Shown here: positions 25,519 through 34,809 of the stretch, one piece after another
Layout: each line of letters begins with the position of its first letter
Position numbering within the stretch: the stretch's first letter is position 1
Assembly: GCF_044872765.1 (NCBI RefSeq)
Contig: NZ_CP085253.1
Location: 2,542,001-2,606,000 of the forward strand
Reading direction: 5' to 3'
From: Micrococcus sp023147585
Lineage (GTDB): Bacteria > Actinomycetota > Actinomycetes > Actinomycetales > Micrococcaceae
Length of the DNA: 64,000 nucleotides
Notes under the pieces: model-generated
The model's database searches: none
What the model was told of the DNA's origin: nothing
Seen by the model: the letters and a program-made list of their open reading frames with translations, nothing else
Position numbers and translations under genes: made by a program

Positions 25519-25520
25519 CG

Positions 25521-26054
25521 TCAGCACCGCCCCTCGAGGCGGTGGCCGAGCCGGGAGAACACCCGGCCGAGGGTCTCCGCCTCCCCGGGCTCCAGGGAGC
25601 TGAGGAAGAGGTCGTCGATCTCGCGCGCGTGATGGACGGCTGCGCGGCGGAAGGCGCGGCGGCCCTCGTCCGTGATCACAGCCTCGAATCCGCGCCGGTC
25701 CCGTTCCGCGGGGTGGCGCTCGATCAGGCCGCGGGCCACGAGGCTCTTGACCTGGTACGTCATGCGCGAGGGGGAGAAGACCATGCGCCCGGCGAGCTCT
25801 CCGAGGCGCAGGCGGCCATCGGGGGACTCGTAGAGGAGCAGCAGCAGGTTGTAGTCGGCCAGCGAGAGCCCGGCGTCCCGCTTCAGTCCGCGCTCGAGCA
25901 GCTCGGAGAGCATCTGGGTGGACTCGAAGTACGCGCGCCACGCCTGCTGGGCCGCACCCTCAGGCCTGCGGTCCTCGGGGGCGGAGCCGTACCACGTCGC
26001 GGCGTCGGCGGAGCCGGGAACCGGCTCAGGCGCCGGGGTTGAGGAGCTGGTCAA
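25521..26054 (-). CDS. MarR-family transcriptional regulator
   Basis: A 177-residue winged-helix regulator with the MarR core (LSLADYNLLLLLYESPDGRLRLGELAGRMVFSPSRMTYQVKSLVARGLIERHPAERDRRG) spanning roughly residues 62-122. The start is a TTG at 26054 supported by GGAGGTGA 6 nt upstream, lying inside the end of the FMN reductase gene, so the three minus-strand genes form an operon with the regulator last. A TTCA-AAAC-TGAA palindrome in the operon promoter is a candidate site for it. The ligand is unknown. Confidence 0.87.
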   Translation of the reverse strand: MTSSSTPAPEPVPGSADAATWYGSAPEDRRPEGAAQQAWRAYFESTQMLSELLERGLKRDAGLSLADYNLLLLLYESPDGRLRLGELAGRMVFSPSRMTYQVKSLVARGLIERHPAERDRRGFEAVITDEGRRAFRRAAVHHAREIDDLFLSSLEPGEAETLGRVFSRLGHRLEGRC

Positions 26055-26697
26055 ACGGAGTCACCTCCAGCTCTGCCTCGCCCTTCGCGCGGCGCGGCCG
26101 CGCGGGGCGCAGGAGCATGACCTCGGCGAGGTCCCTCCCTGCGGCCGCGATGCGCGCGCTCAGCGGGTGGTCCCGCATGGACGCCGCGGCCCCGGTCACC
26201 TCGCCCCAGTCGTCCGAGGCGGCGAACACCGCCGTGGGGATGATGCGCGTGCGCAGGTAGGAGAAGAGCGGCCGCATCGCGGTGTCGATCATGAGCGAGT
26301 GCCGCGCGGTGCCACCGGTCGCGCCGAGCAGCACGGCGGTGCCGCGCACGGCGTCGTCGTCCACGAGGTCCCAGAAGGCCTTGAAAAGGCCCGCATAGGA
26401 CGCCTTGAAGGTGGGGGAGACGGCGATGACGGCGTCGGCCTGCTCGACCTCGTCGAGCGCGGCGCGCAGTGCCGGGGAGGTGGTGGCGGTCACCTGCGCC
26501 TGGGCGACGTCGACCGCCAGCTCCCGCAGGGTGATCAGGTGGATCTCGGGGGCCGAGCCCCGGCCCGCGAGGGCGCTCGAGGCCGCCTCGGCGAGGCGCT
26601 CGGCGAGCATGCGGGTCTGGGACGACTCCCCGAGGCCGCCGGAGACGACGGCGATGTGCCGCGTCTCGGGCGTGAACGGGCCGGTGACGGCGCTCAT
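26026..26697 (-). CDS. NAD(P)H-dependent FMN reductase (CE1759 type)
   Basis: Flavodoxin-fold reductase of 223 residues that supplies reduced FMN to the neighbouring luciferase-like monooxygenase. Seen are IAVVSGGLGESSQTRMLAERLAE (FMN phosphate loop) near the N-terminus and VSPTFKASYAGLFKAFWDLVD, the NADPH_dep_FMN_red motif. It overlaps the monooxygenase gene by 4 nt. The pair is a recognised actinobacterial combination (CE1758/CE1759-like). The physiological substrate is unknown. Confidence 0.87.
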   Translation of the reverse strand: MSAVTGPFTPETRHIAVVSGGLGESSQTRMLAERLAEAASSALAGRGSAPEIHLITLRELAVDVAQAQVTATTSPALRAALDEVEQADAVIAVSPTFKASYAGLFKAFWDLVDDDAVRGTAVLLGATGGTARHSLMIDTAMRPLFSYLRTRIIPTAVFAASDDWGEVTGAAASMRDHPLSARIAAAGRDLAEVMLLRPARPRRAKGEAELEVTPFDQLLNPGA

Positions 26698-27839
26698 CGG
26701 CCGGACTCCCGCTCCGCGTGAGCGGCCGAGCCCTCGGCGCCGCCGGGGACGGGCGCCTCGCCGCGACGGGCGCGCTCGACGAGGAACGCGTGGGTGGGCG
26801 CCTCGGGCACGTCGGCCGGCGTGAGGGCGTCGAACTCCCTGCCGAGCACGGGGAGCACCTCGTCGCCCAGGATGTCGATCTGCTTCAGGACGGTGTCCGT
26901 GGGCAGGCCCGCATGGTCGATCAGGAACATCTGACGCTGATAGTCGCCCACCCAGTCGCGGAAGCCGAGGGTCCGCTCGATGACCTCCTGCGGGGAGCCC
27001 ACGGTCAGCGGGGTCTGGCGGGTGAAGTCCTCGAGGGAGGGGCCGTGGCCGTACACCGGCGCGTTGTCGAAGTACGGGCGGAACTCCTTGACGGCGTCCT
27101 GCGAGTTCTTGGCCATGTAGACCTGGCCGCCGAGGCCCACGTAGGCCTGGTGTGCCTTGCCGTGGCCGTAGTGCTCGAAGCGCTGGCGGTACAGGCGCAC
27201 CATCTGGATGACGTGCTCCTTGTTCCAGAAGATGTTGTTGTGGAAGAAGCCGTCGCCGTAGTAGGCGGCCTGCTCGGCGATCTCGGGCGAGCGGATGGAG
27301 CCGTGCCACACGAAGGGCGCCACGCCGTCGAGCGGCTGGGGCGTGAGGGTGAAGTCCTGCAGCGGGGTGCGGTGCTTGCCGCTCCAGTCAACGGTCTCCT
27401 CGTGCCATAGGCGGTAGAGGAGGTGGTAGTTCTCTACGGCGAGCTGGATGCCCTGGCGGATGTCCTTGCCGAACCACGGGTACACGGGTCCGGTGTTGCC
27501 GCGGCCCAGGGTGAGGTCCACGCGGCCGTCGGCGAGGTGCTGCAGGTACGCGTAGTCCTCGGCCAGGCGCACCGGGTCCATCGTGGTGATGAGCGTGGTC
27601 GCCGTGGAGAGCTGGATCTTCTCCGTCACGGCCGCCAGGTACGCGAGCAGCGTGGGCGGGTTGCCCGGGGCCACGAACGGCGGGTTGTGGTGCTGGCCCG
27701 TGGCGAACACGTCGAAGCCCGCCTGCTCGGCGTGCCGCGCGATACGCACGGTGTCCTTGATGCGCTGGTGCTCGGTGGGGGTGGTGCCGGTGGTCGGATC
27801 GGTGGTGATGTCACCGATCGTGAAGACGCCGAACTGCAT
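26694..27839 (-). CDS. LLM-class flavin-dependent monooxygenase (CE1758 type)
   Basis: Luciferase-like TIM-barrel oxidoreductase of 381 residues. The N-terminus MQFGVFTIGDI, the EQAGFDVFATGQHHNPPFV strand-loop and ADGRVDLTLGRGNTGPVYPWFG near residues 105-125 are typical of this subfamily. It is the first gene of the minus-strand operon with FMN reductase and MarR. Whether it uses FMN or F420 cannot be proved from sequence, but the adjacent FMN reductase favours FMN. The far C-terminus (GGAEGSAAHAERESGR) is low complexity. Confidence 0.88.
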   Translation of the reverse strand: MQFGVFTIGDITTDPTTGTTPTEHQRIKDTVRIARHAEQAGFDVFATGQHHNPPFVAPGNPPTLLAYLAAVTEKIQLSTATTLITTMDPVRLAEDYAYLQHLADGRVDLTLGRGNTGPVYPWFGKDIRQGIQLAVENYHLLYRLWHEETVDWSGKHRTPLQDFTLTPQPLDGVAPFVWHGSIRSPEIAEQAAYYGDGFFHNNIFWNKEHVIQMVRLYRQRFEHYGHGKAHQAYVGLGGQVYMAKNSQDAVKEFRPYFDNAPVYGHGPSLEDFTRQTPLTVGSPQEVIERTLGFRDWVGDYQRQMFLIDHAGLPTDTVLKQIDILGDEVLPVLGREFDALTPADVPEAPTHAFLVERARRGEAPVPGGAEGSAAHAERESGR

Positions 27840-27905
27840 GGGCTGCTCCTTCGGGGCGGGGCGGGGCGGGGCCGGACGGGCGAGGGGGCGGGCCCCTCGT
27901 CGTCT

Positions 27906-27930
27906 TTCAAAACTGAACCATATCCGTCAA
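27906..27930 (-). promoter_or_regulatory. Operator and -35 of the flavin monooxygenase operon
   Basis: Reading the minus strand, a consensus-like -35 (TTGACG, 27925-27930) is followed by the inverted repeat TTCA-GTTT-TGAA (27906-27917) in the spacer/-10 zone. This is where a repressor would block transcription; the MarR protein of the same operon is the obvious candidate. Confidence 0.55.
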
Positions 27931-27985
27931 CGCGTGCCGAGCCGGGGGTATTCCGGGAGGACGACGACGGCGGGACACTGGTCGC

Positions 27986-28564
27986 ATGACCGGGACCTTC
28001 GACGCAGGCCGCCTCGCGCACGTGAACGCCGTGACGGTGCAGCAGATGACCACGTGGAACTCCAACGACATGGCGATCCTCGGCCCCGACGGGGAGACCG
28101 TGGCGACGGTGGTGACCCGAGGCGGGGGCTTGAGCCGCATGCTGATGGGCTCGCGTGAGTTCGACGTGGTGGACGGGGAGGACGGCCGCGTCCGCTTCCA
28201 CCTGCAGGACCCGGCGACCTTCGGGCGGGACCGCTTCCAGGTGTTCGACGCGCAGGGGTATCCGCTGGCCAACGTGGCCCGGGAGTTCGCGTTCTTCCGC
28301 ACCGCCGTGAGCGTGGAGGTGGTCGACGGGACGCGGTTCTCCGTGACGGGCGACCTGTTCGACTACGACTACACGTTCGCGGCCGGGGAGCGGCAGATCG
28401 CCCGCGTGACGGCGGAGTTCGCCGGGTTCCTGAACGCTCTCGCGGGGCGCTCGCGGTACCAGCTCACCGTGGACCCCGCGATGCCGCCCGTGGTGCGCTG
28501 CGCGGTGCTGGGCACGGCGATCGCCCTGGACCTGCTGCGCGCGAAGGACCAGCGGAAGAACTGA
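27986..28564 (+). CDS. LURP-one-related (LOR/tubby-like) family protein
   Basis: A 192-residue soluble protein whose pattern (NDMAILGPDGETVATVVTR, FQVFDAQGYPLANVAREFAFFRTAVSVE, FSVTGDLFDYDYTF) matches the LURP-one-related beta-barrel, the tubby/scramblase-like fold. Members in actinobacteria have no established function. It is transcribed divergently from the flavin operon and is followed by an MFS transporter with its own promoter. Assignment rests on motif style only. Confidence 0.62.
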   Translation: MTGTFDAGRLAHVNAVTVQQMTTWNSNDMAILGPDGETVATVVTRGGGLSRMLMGSREFDVVDGEDGRVRFHLQDPATFGRDRFQVFDAQGYPLANVAREFAFFRTAVSVEVVDGTRFSVTGDLFDYDYTFAAGERQIARVTAEFAGFLNALAGRSRYQLTVDPAMPPVVRCAVLGTAIALDLLRAKDQRKN

Positions 28565-28634
28565 GCGGGCGCGGTCTCGGCAGGCCCGGTGTGAGCCGGA
28601 CTGCACCACACACCGGAAGCCCTAAGCTTCTGGG

Positions 28635-30050
28635 GTGGACTTCGGAGCGTACGGACGGTTGCTGCAGGACCCTCGGATCCGCCAACTGCTGATGGTGGGC
28701 TTCATCGCCCGCTTCCCCCACACGGCGGCCGGCGTGATCCTCACGCTGCACGTGGCGCTGACGCTCGGCCTCGGCTACGGCCAGGCCGGCCTCGCGGCGG
28801 CGGCCATGACGCTGGGCATCGCCGTCGGCGCTCCGTGGCGCGGCCGCGTGGTCGACGCCAAGGGTCTGCGCCGGGCGCTGCTGCCGTCCGTGGTGGCGGA
28901 GGCCCTCATCTGGCCGATCGTGCCGTGGCTGCCCTTCCCCTGGATGCTGCTGGCCGTGTTCCTCGGCGGCGTGTTCGCGCTGCCCATCTTCTCCGTGGTG
29001 CGCCAGGGCCTCGGCGTGCTCACTCACGGCAAGGATCGCCAGACGGCGTTCGCCCTCGACTCGATCATCACCGAGACCATCTTCATGATGGGCCCGGCCC
29101 TCGGCGCCGTGGTGGCCGCCACGTGGTCCAGCGCGCTCGGGCTGACCATCGTGGGCCTCTCCAGCGCCCTTGGCGGCCTGCTGCTGATGTGGTTCAACCC
29201 GCCGACGCGCTCGAGCCAGCTGGCCGTCGTCGGGCCGGCCACGGACGACCCGTACACGGAGGCCGAGGACCGCGATCAGGCGGTGGCCCAGTCCGTGCAC
29301 GGCGCGCCGATGCACGTGGAGATGACCGCCCCGGACCTCGCCACGGGCACCGTGCCGCTGGTGACCGGAGCGATCCCGATCATCACGGGTGCCATGCCCC
29401 GCATCGCGGAGGACGGCTCCGGGCCGGTGCCCCAGGCCCGCCTGGGCCTGACGCGGCGGGAGCGGCTCGCGCTGTGGCGGGAGAAGAACTTCGCGTGGGT
29501 CACCCCGGAGGCCCTGGGCGTGCTCGTCGTGTCCATGGCGGCGGGCATCGTGATGGTGGGCACCGAGGTGTCCATGGTGGCCGAGCTGGAGCGCGCCGGC
29601 CAGGCGGCCGCGGTGGGCGTGGTGTATGCGCTGTGGTGCGGTGCCTCGGCGATCGGCGGCCTGTTCTACGGGGCTTGGGGGCGCCAGGTCCACCCGTACC
29701 TGCTCATGGCTCTGTTCGCCCTGTTCACGATGCCCATGGCGGTCGTGGACGGTCTGTGGCCGCTGGCGCTCGCCTCGATCCCCTCGGGCCTGCTCACGGC
29801 GCCCACGCTGGCCGCTGCGTCCTCGCGGCTCTCGAACCTGGTGGTGGAGGAGCGCCGCGGCGAGGCGATGGGCTTCTACGGCTCGGCCATGACTGCGGGC
29901 GCCGCTCTCGGCGCGCCGGTGGCGGGCGTCTTCATCGACGCGATCTCGCCGGCGGCCGGCTACGTGTTCGCCGCCCTCGTGGGCTTCGTGCTCGTGGCGG
30001 TGGCCGCGCTGGCCACGCTGACCCGACGACGGCGGGGTGCCGCGCGCTGA
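28635..30050 (+). CDS. MFS transporter
   Basis: Major facilitator permease of 471 residues with about 12 hydrophobic segments divided by a hydrophilic central loop (about residues 190-285, rich in acidic residues and Thr). The motif GAPWRGRVVDAKGLRRALL after helix 2 is a variant of MFS motif A. GTG 28635 stands 6 nt after a TAAGCT box (28623-28628), the leaderless arrangement of this genome. The substrate is not predictable; drug/metabolite efflux is the commonest role of this type. Confidence 0.85.
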   Translation: MDFGAYGRLLQDPRIRQLLMVGFIARFPHTAAGVILTLHVALTLGLGYGQAGLAAAAMTLGIAVGAPWRGRVVDAKGLRRALLPSVVAEALIWPIVPWLPFPWMLLAVFLGGVFALPIFSVVRQGLGVLTHGKDRQTAFALDSIITETIFMMGPALGAVVAATWSSALGLTIVGLSSALGGLLLMWFNPPTRSSQLAVVGPATDDPYTEAEDRDQAVAQSVHGAPMHVEMTAPDLATGTVPLVTGAIPIITGAMPRIAEDGSGPVPQARLGLTRRERLALWREKNFAWVTPEALGVLVVSMAAGIVMVGTEVSMVAELERAGQAAAVGVVYALWCGASAIGGLFYGAWGRQVHPYLLMALFALFTMPMAVVDGLWPLALASIPSGLLTAPTLAAASSRLSNLVVEERRGEAMGFYGSAMTAGAALGAPVAGVFIDAISPAAGYVFAALVGFVLVAVAALATLTRRRRGAAR

Positions 30051-30068
30051 CCGCGGCGGTGGCGGCGG

Positions 30069-30383
30069 TCAGCGGGTGAGGTCGCCCGGCCACCAGCGCC
30101 GCACGATGGTGAACAGCAGCGTGACCGCGGCGAGCGCGACGAGAGCGGCGGCGGCGGAGAACGCGGCCGCGGCGTCGCCGACGGCGTCCCACCCTTCGTC
30201 GCTGAGGGTGGAGATCATGGACAGGGCGGACCCGCCGAACGCGAGGGTGAGGATCACGCCGAACCCGCCGAGCACGAGGTCCGCCGCGCGCACCGCAGCG
30301 GCCCACGTTCGGCGCCGTGCGTCCGTGAGCAGCAGCCCAGCCCCGGCGAGGGAGGCCAGCGAGCCGAGGACGGGGAGGTTCAC
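30069..30383 (-). CDS. Small multi-pass membrane protein
   Basis: A 104-residue protein with about three hydrophobic segments (residues 5-20, 36-60, 72-93) and a C-terminal basic/aromatic tail (RRWWPGDLTR). The GTG start overlaps the stop of the hydrolase gene (GTGA), so it is coupled to it. I do not recognise a family. Loss of this gene from the annotation would leave no explanation for the strong coding bias of the stretch. Confidence 0.6.
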   Translation of the reverse strand: MNLPVLGSLASLAGAGLLLTDARRRTWAAAVRAADLVLGGFGVILTLAFGGSALSMISTLSDEGWDAVGDAAAAFSAAAALVALAAVTLLFTIVRRWWPGDLTR

Positions 30384-30961
30384 GCCAACAGCTCGTGGAT
30401 GCGGCGGACCACCACGTCCGTGAGGTCGGCGTCGTAGCCGGAGGTCGAGGAGTCCATGAACAGGTGCTCGGCGCTCTCGTACTCGAAGAGCACCGCGGGG
30501 GCGTCCGGATTCTCATCCGTCGCGGCGATCGAGCGGGCCAGCGGCAGGTCCTCGTCCTTGACCCAGGCGTCCTCGGAGGCGAGGTGCACCTGCAGGGCCG
30601 TGTGCGGCTGCCACAGAGGGGCGAACGCGGTGAGCGGGACGAACCCGGAGATGTCGATGCATGCGCGGAAGGCGGGCACGGTCTGAGCCGCCTTGTGGGC
30701 GGGGACCACGCCCATCGAGACACCGGCGACGACGGACGCGGACGGGAACTCCGCGGCCACGCGCATGCCCTCGAGCGCGATCCGGTCGAAGCCGCCGAGC
30801 GTCCCCACGTGCGCGATGCCCTCCTGTGGGGTGGCGAAGAGCGCGCCGTCGAAGAGGTCCGGCGTGTGGACCTGATGGCCGCCGGAGGCGATCTTCTCGG
30901 CGAGGTCGCGGACACCGTCCGTGAGGCCGAGGGCGTGGTGGAAGAGGATGATCTGAGCCAT
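30380..30961 (-). CDS. Dienelactone hydrolase family protein
   Basis: Alpha/beta hydrolase of 193 residues. It begins IILFHHALGLTDGVRDLAEKIASGGHQVHTPDLFDG and has the nucleophile elbow GVSMG, with Ser where classical dienelactone hydrolases have Cys, plus a late YESAEHLFMD histidine. The substrate is unknown. The gene is followed directly by the small membrane-protein gene and lies head-to-tail behind the EccC-like gene with 3 bp between them. Confidence 0.84.
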   Translation of the reverse strand: MAQIILFHHALGLTDGVRDLAEKIASGGHQVHTPDLFDGALFATPQEGIAHVGTLGGFDRIALEGMRVAAEFPSASVVAGVSMGVVPAHKAAQTVPAFRACIDISGFVPLTAFAPLWQPHTALQVHLASEDAWVKDEDLPLARSIAATDENPDAPAVLFEYESAEHLFMDSSTSGYDADLTDVVVRRIHELLA

Positions 30962-30964
30962 GGG

Positions 30965-33900
30965 TCACAGCGTAGACGCGGGGCCGGACACCGCAGCGGG
31001 TCCGCGGGCGGGCCCTCTGCTGGGGAAGGACAGCTGAGCGGGGATGCCGGGCTCCGGGTGATCGGGGGAGACGAAGACGGCCCGGCCGGGAAGCGGCTCC
31101 ACCGCGATGACCTTCGGCCACACGAGCCGGTGCTCCCCGCTCGTGCCCGCCGGCACGTAGAACCGGTGGGGGAGGTGCAGCAGGAGGCGTGAGGTCGCGA
31201 GGTCGCGGCCGCCCAGGGCCGCGAACCGCACCCGTCTCCCCCGCTGGGTGCCCAGCCAGTGGTGCAGCTCCTCGTCGAAGGACCGGTACGTCTCGCCCAC
31301 CCGGAGACCTGCCCAGCCGGCCCACCCGGTGACCACCGCGGTGCCGCCGTGATCGGCGAGCGCGTCGAGCGCCGTGACGGCAGCCTGGGCGGCCTCGTCG
31401 CCCCCGTCGGGGGTGAGGACGGTGTGGCCATGGGGCAGGCCCGGGCGACCCGTCTCTCCGGAGCCGTCGAGCATGAGCACGCCGCCCGGCCCACGCGCGG
31501 CCACGTCGAGGACGGACTCCAGGATCAGCTCGCGGCCGCCGGCCGCCTCCGCGATCCATGCCGTGTTCCCCGCGGAGCCGTGCGGCCAGCGCCAGACCAC
31601 GTGCCGTGCGCGGGACGCGTCGTCGATGAGGGCGAGAGCGTCGCGGCCCCGCCTGCTCGAGCGGTCGGGGGCCCACACTCCCGGGAGGGCGGGAGAGACC
31701 ACCGGCGCCGGTGTCGGCCAGCATCCCTGCGCGTACGCGTCCCTCACGTGCTCCACGACGGCCTCCCACGAAGCGGCGGTGGCGGCCGGCACGGCCTCCT
31801 CGCCCGCCCGCCGCCACACGGGTTCGGCGGCAGCCACCGCCCACTGCGAGGCACGGAACGCGACGGGCGCGCGGCCCGCCCGGGAGAGGATGGCCGATCC
31901 GGGGCGGGAGGCGTCCAGGCGGAAGGCGTCCCGCGAGCCGACGAGGTCCCAGGACTCCTGCTCCGTGGCCGTGCGCAGGGCGATCGTGGCGCCCAGGTTG
32001 GAGCGGATGTCCCCGCTGACTGCACCCGTCGCCCGCTGCGTCGCGAGCAGCAGGTGGAATCCGAGGGACCGCCCGGTCGCGGCGAGGCGCTGGAGCACGG
32101 CACCGGCGTCGGGGTGGTCGTCCATGAGGACCCGCAGCTCGTCGACCGCCACCACCAGGCGAGGGAGCGCCACGTCCGGACGGCGACGGCGGAAGGCGGG
32201 GTAGTCGCTCACCCCGAGCCCCGCGAAGAGCGCCTCGCGTCGCCTCAGCTCAGCGCTGATCGCCGAGAGGGCGCGCAGCGAGGCGGCGCCCACGTGGTTC
32301 GTCTCCACGCTCATGGTGTGCGGAAGGGCGGCCAGATGCCCGAAGGACGCCCCGCCCTTGAAGTCCAGCAGGATGAAGGCGAGCTCGGCCGGAGGGTGGT
32401 GCGCGCTCAGACCCACGAGCAGGGACAGCAACAGGTCGGACTTCCCCGAGCCCGTCGTCCCGGCGACCAGGATGTGGGGCCCGTCGGCCGCGAGATCCAG
32501 CCACAGCCCGCCCGTGGCCGGCGGCCCGCCAGCGGCCGGACGCGCGGGATCGCCCGTCGTCACGGGCGCGCGGACCCCGTCGACCGCCGAGAGCGTCCCC
32601 ACCTGCGGCGGCGGGCGCAACGGCGGTGCCGCCGTCGTCCCCGAGAGGAGCCCGAGGCCGACGACGTCGTCGGCCAGCTCCAGGAGCCACCACGTGAGGG
32701 TCGCGGGGGAGATGCCCGTCATCACGACGTCGGCCAGCGTGGTCCCGTCCCCGGCGCGGTGGAGGGAACGGGCGGTGAGGTCGAGACGATCCCCAGGCAC
32801 GGAGGGGACGGACGGATCCTCGGCCTCGGCGCTGAACCGCACCTCGGACACCGTGCGCTGCGGATCCGCGGAGGGTGGCGGAGCGACGTCGGCCCGGCCC
32901 AGCGCCTCAAGCCATCGTGCCCGCGTCGGTGCGACCCAGTCCGAAGCCGGCAGACCGAGGTGCAGCTCGCGTGCGGCCACCCCGCCCCGCCACCAGCACT
33001 CCCTGCCGTGGGGCGTGGTGACCGTGAGCGTCAGTCCCGCGGCCACGGCGTGGCGCAGGAGCTGGAAGAGGGCCCACCGGGCCGCGGCGTCGAGGGGACG
33101 TCGTGCACCGGTCACCGTGATGCTCCGCTCGTCGGCCAGGGTGGAGAGGGCGGGCTGTGACACGACGACGGCCTCCTGCCATTGCCGCGCGGCCTCCGGC
33201 CGGGACAGCGGAAACGGCCCCATGCCCGTCCCCCAGCGGAGGACGCAGGCTGCGTCCTGCCCCTGCCCTGAGACCCCGAAGCGATCCGCGGAGCGCGACC
33301 GCGCGGCACGGGCGACCTGCCCCGGGCACGGCGCCTGGCCCGAGCGACGGGCGGCCAGCTCCGAGGCTCGGCCGCGCAGGGCACGGGCGTGCTCGCGCCG
33401 GGCACGTCGTTGCAGGCCGATCATGGTCCCGACCGTCAGGACCGACATCAGGCCGAACAGCAGGAAGAGCCCGCTTCCGCTGGTCAGGGCGAGCACGAGG
33501 CCGATGACGATCGGCCCGGCAGCCATGAGGAGCGGCAGCAGCATCGCCTGCTCGCCCGGGGGACTGCCGAGGTCGACGACGGCCGCCGCCACCTCGCGGG
33601 GCGGGTCCAGGGGACGCTGTGGCCCGCGCATCGTTCCGAGGGAGCATCGGCCCACGAGCAGGGGCTCCAGGCCGTTCCACTGCTCGGGCGTCGAGCGGCC
33701 AGGGCGTCGCACCGTGAGCCCGGCGGCCGCGAGAGCGAACCGAGTGGGGCGGGCGGGCGCGGTCGGGTCGTCCAGGAGGAGGTCGACCGTGCCGCGCCCC
33801 GCCGAGACTCCGGCCGGCGAGACGGGAGCGATCCGCCCCGCATCCGGTCCGTCCTCCGACAGGATGCTCAGTTCAGGCCCGGGGGCGCGTCGGGCCGGGC

Positions 33901-34084
33901 CCGCGCCGGCCGGACGGACGACGTAGGTGAGGGCGCCGGATGCGGAACGGCCGCGGCGGAGCGAGCCTGCGGGGAAGCGGCGGCGGACCTCGTCGTCCTG
34001 CCGTGCGGGGTCGGCGGGAAGGTCGGAGACGACCCAGACGTCGTCGTCCCCGGACTCGCCCAGGAGGCGCACGGTCCAGGTCAT
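30965..34084 (-). CDS. FtsK/SpoIIIE-domain ATPase, EccC/EssC-like
   Basis: A 1039-residue protein with two adjacent membrane segments (about residues 178-222) and one complete FtsK/SpoIIIE ATPase domain: Walker A VAGTTGSGKSDLLLSL near 540, the type VII signature LLDFKGGASF near 570 and Walker B RLVVAVDELRVLM near 645, followed by a degenerate second ATPase-like region. The DFKGG motif and N-terminal layout resemble EccC/EssC of type VII secretion rather than FtsK translocases. No WXG100, EccB, EccD or EccE gene is nearby. It is divergent from the broken tadA gene, so the two may share a 249-bp promoter region (34085-34333). Confidence 0.8.
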   Translation of the reverse strand: MTWTVRLLGESGDDDVWVVSDLPADPARQDDEVRRRFPAGSLRRGRSASGALTYVVRPAGAGPARRAPGPELSILSEDGPDAGRIAPVSPAGVSAGRGTVDLLLDDPTAPARPTRFALAAAGLTVRRPGRSTPEQWNGLEPLLVGRCSLGTMRGPQRPLDPPREVAAAVVDLGSPPGEQAMLLPLLMAAGPIVIGLVLALTSGSGLFLLFGLMSVLTVGTMIGLQRRARREHARALRGRASELAARRSGQAPCPGQVARAARSRSADRFGVSGQGQDAACVLRWGTGMGPFPLSRPEAARQWQEAVVVSQPALSTLADERSITVTGARRPLDAAARWALFQLLRHAVAAGLTLTVTTPHGRECWWRGGVAARELHLGLPASDWVAPTRARWLEALGRADVAPPPSADPQRTVSEVRFSAEAEDPSVPSVPGDRLDLTARSLHRAGDGTTLADVVMTGISPATLTWWLLELADDVVGLGLLSGTTAAPPLRPPPQVGTLSAVDGVRAPVTTGDPARPAAGGPPATGGLWLDLAADGPHILVAGTTGSGKSDLLLSLLVGLSAHHPPAELAFILLDFKGGASFGHLAALPHTMSVETNHVGAASLRALSAISAELRRREALFAGLGVSDYPAFRRRRPDVALPRLVVAVDELRVLMDDHPDAGAVLQRLAATGRSLGFHLLLATQRATGAVSGDIRSNLGATIALRTATEQESWDLVGSRDAFRLDASRPGSAILSRAGRAPVAFRASQWAVAAAEPVWRRAGEEAVPAATAASWEAVVEHVRDAYAQGCWPTPAPVVSPALPGVWAPDRSSRRGRDALALIDDASRARHVVWRWPHGSAGNTAWIAEAAGGRELILESVLDVAARGPGGVLMLDGSGETGRPGLPHGHTVLTPDGGDEAAQAAVTALDALADHGGTAVVTGWAGWAGLRVGETYRSFDEELHHWLGTQRGRRVRFAALGGRDLATSRLLLHLPHRFYVPAGTSGEHRLVWPKVIAVEPLPGRAVFVSPDHPEPGIPAQLSFPSRGPARGPAAVSGPASTL

Positions 34085-34333
34085 GACGGATCCTCTCGGG
34101 GCCGGTGTCCAGGGGCGCCGGGCTGACGCCGCGGCCAGGATGACAGCTGAGGCGATGCGGACGCGACGGGGTGTCCCTCACTGTGGAGAACCTGCCCCGG
34201 GAAGACGTCCGATGAACAGTTGTCCACAGCTTGGGGAACCCCATGGAACCCATCCGAGTCGGGGAGATAGGTTCGATCACGACATGCGGTGCGGCGCCGG
34301 GGGATGGCGCTTCAAACGGGCACAGGAGGATGC

Positions 34334-34594
34334 ATGGATGCCGTGCGCATACTCGAGGACGAGGTCAGAGAAGTCGTCCGTCGTCAGGGTGTCGATCCGC
34401 AACGGGAGGGCGAACGCGTCCGGCTGCTGATCCACGAGGCGGTCTCGGACTACGAGTCCCGCTCGCTGGTGAGCTCCCTGCCGCCGCTGGACGATGCCGG
34501 CCAGGCGAGACAGGACCTCTATGACTGCATCGCCGGTCTCGGACCCCTCCAGCGGCTGATGGACGACCCCGGAGTGGAGGAGATGGAGGTCTAA
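34334..34594 (+). pseudogene. TadA/CpaF secretion ATPase, 5' fragment (left of first element)
   Basis: Start of a type II/IV secretion ATPase. ATG 34334 follows AGGAGGA; residues MDAVRILEDEVREVVRRQG to LGPLQRLMDDPGVEE are the CpaF N-terminal helical domain. Homology stops at the GGAGAT junction (34584) and three element-derived codons (MEV) lead to a stop. The remainder of the gene resumes at 46.8 kb. The protein would be only 86 residues, without any ATPase motif. The gene was intact before the integration of the first mobile element. Confidence 0.85.
34560..34584 (+). other. Left attachment site (attL) of the first integrative element
   Basis: Twenty-five bp that align without gaps to 46791-46815 at 19 of 25 positions. 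The last seven bases, AGGAGAT (34578-34584), are identical in both and are the likely crossover core. To the left lies tadA coding sequence, to the right element DNA. Confidence 0.75.
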
Positions 34595-34634
34595 GTCATA
34601 ACCCGCGTATCCATGCGGATTTCGACAAGCCAAG

Positions 34635-34685
34635 TGTGCCACAGATGCTGTGGCATCGACCGCTTGTGTGGCACGTTTGTGGCAC
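34635..34685 (+). repeat. Left integrase arm-type sites (TGTGGCAC)
   Basis: Four copies of TGTGGCAC or its close form: TGTGCCACA at 34635-34643 (inverted), TGTGGCA at 34649-34655, TGTGGCAC at 34667-34674 and 34678-34685. Matching copies lie near the integrase at the right end, so these are probably arm-binding sites for the N-terminal domain of the integrase. Confidence 0.65.
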
Positions 34686-34809
34686 ATCGTGGGGTCTGTG
34701 GCGGGTTAGGGAGCCGAGGTGCGCCTAGGGCGCTGTGTGCCGCTCTGCGAGCCCGAAGCGGTCTCGGGCGGACACTGGGTGGGTCTGACCTCTCTACGGG
34801 CGTCCTAGG

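Noticed and set aside
34560..34584. tRNA gene as integration target
   Set aside because: No tRNA-like cloverleaf is present at either junction; the flanking sequence is clearly tadA coding DNA.
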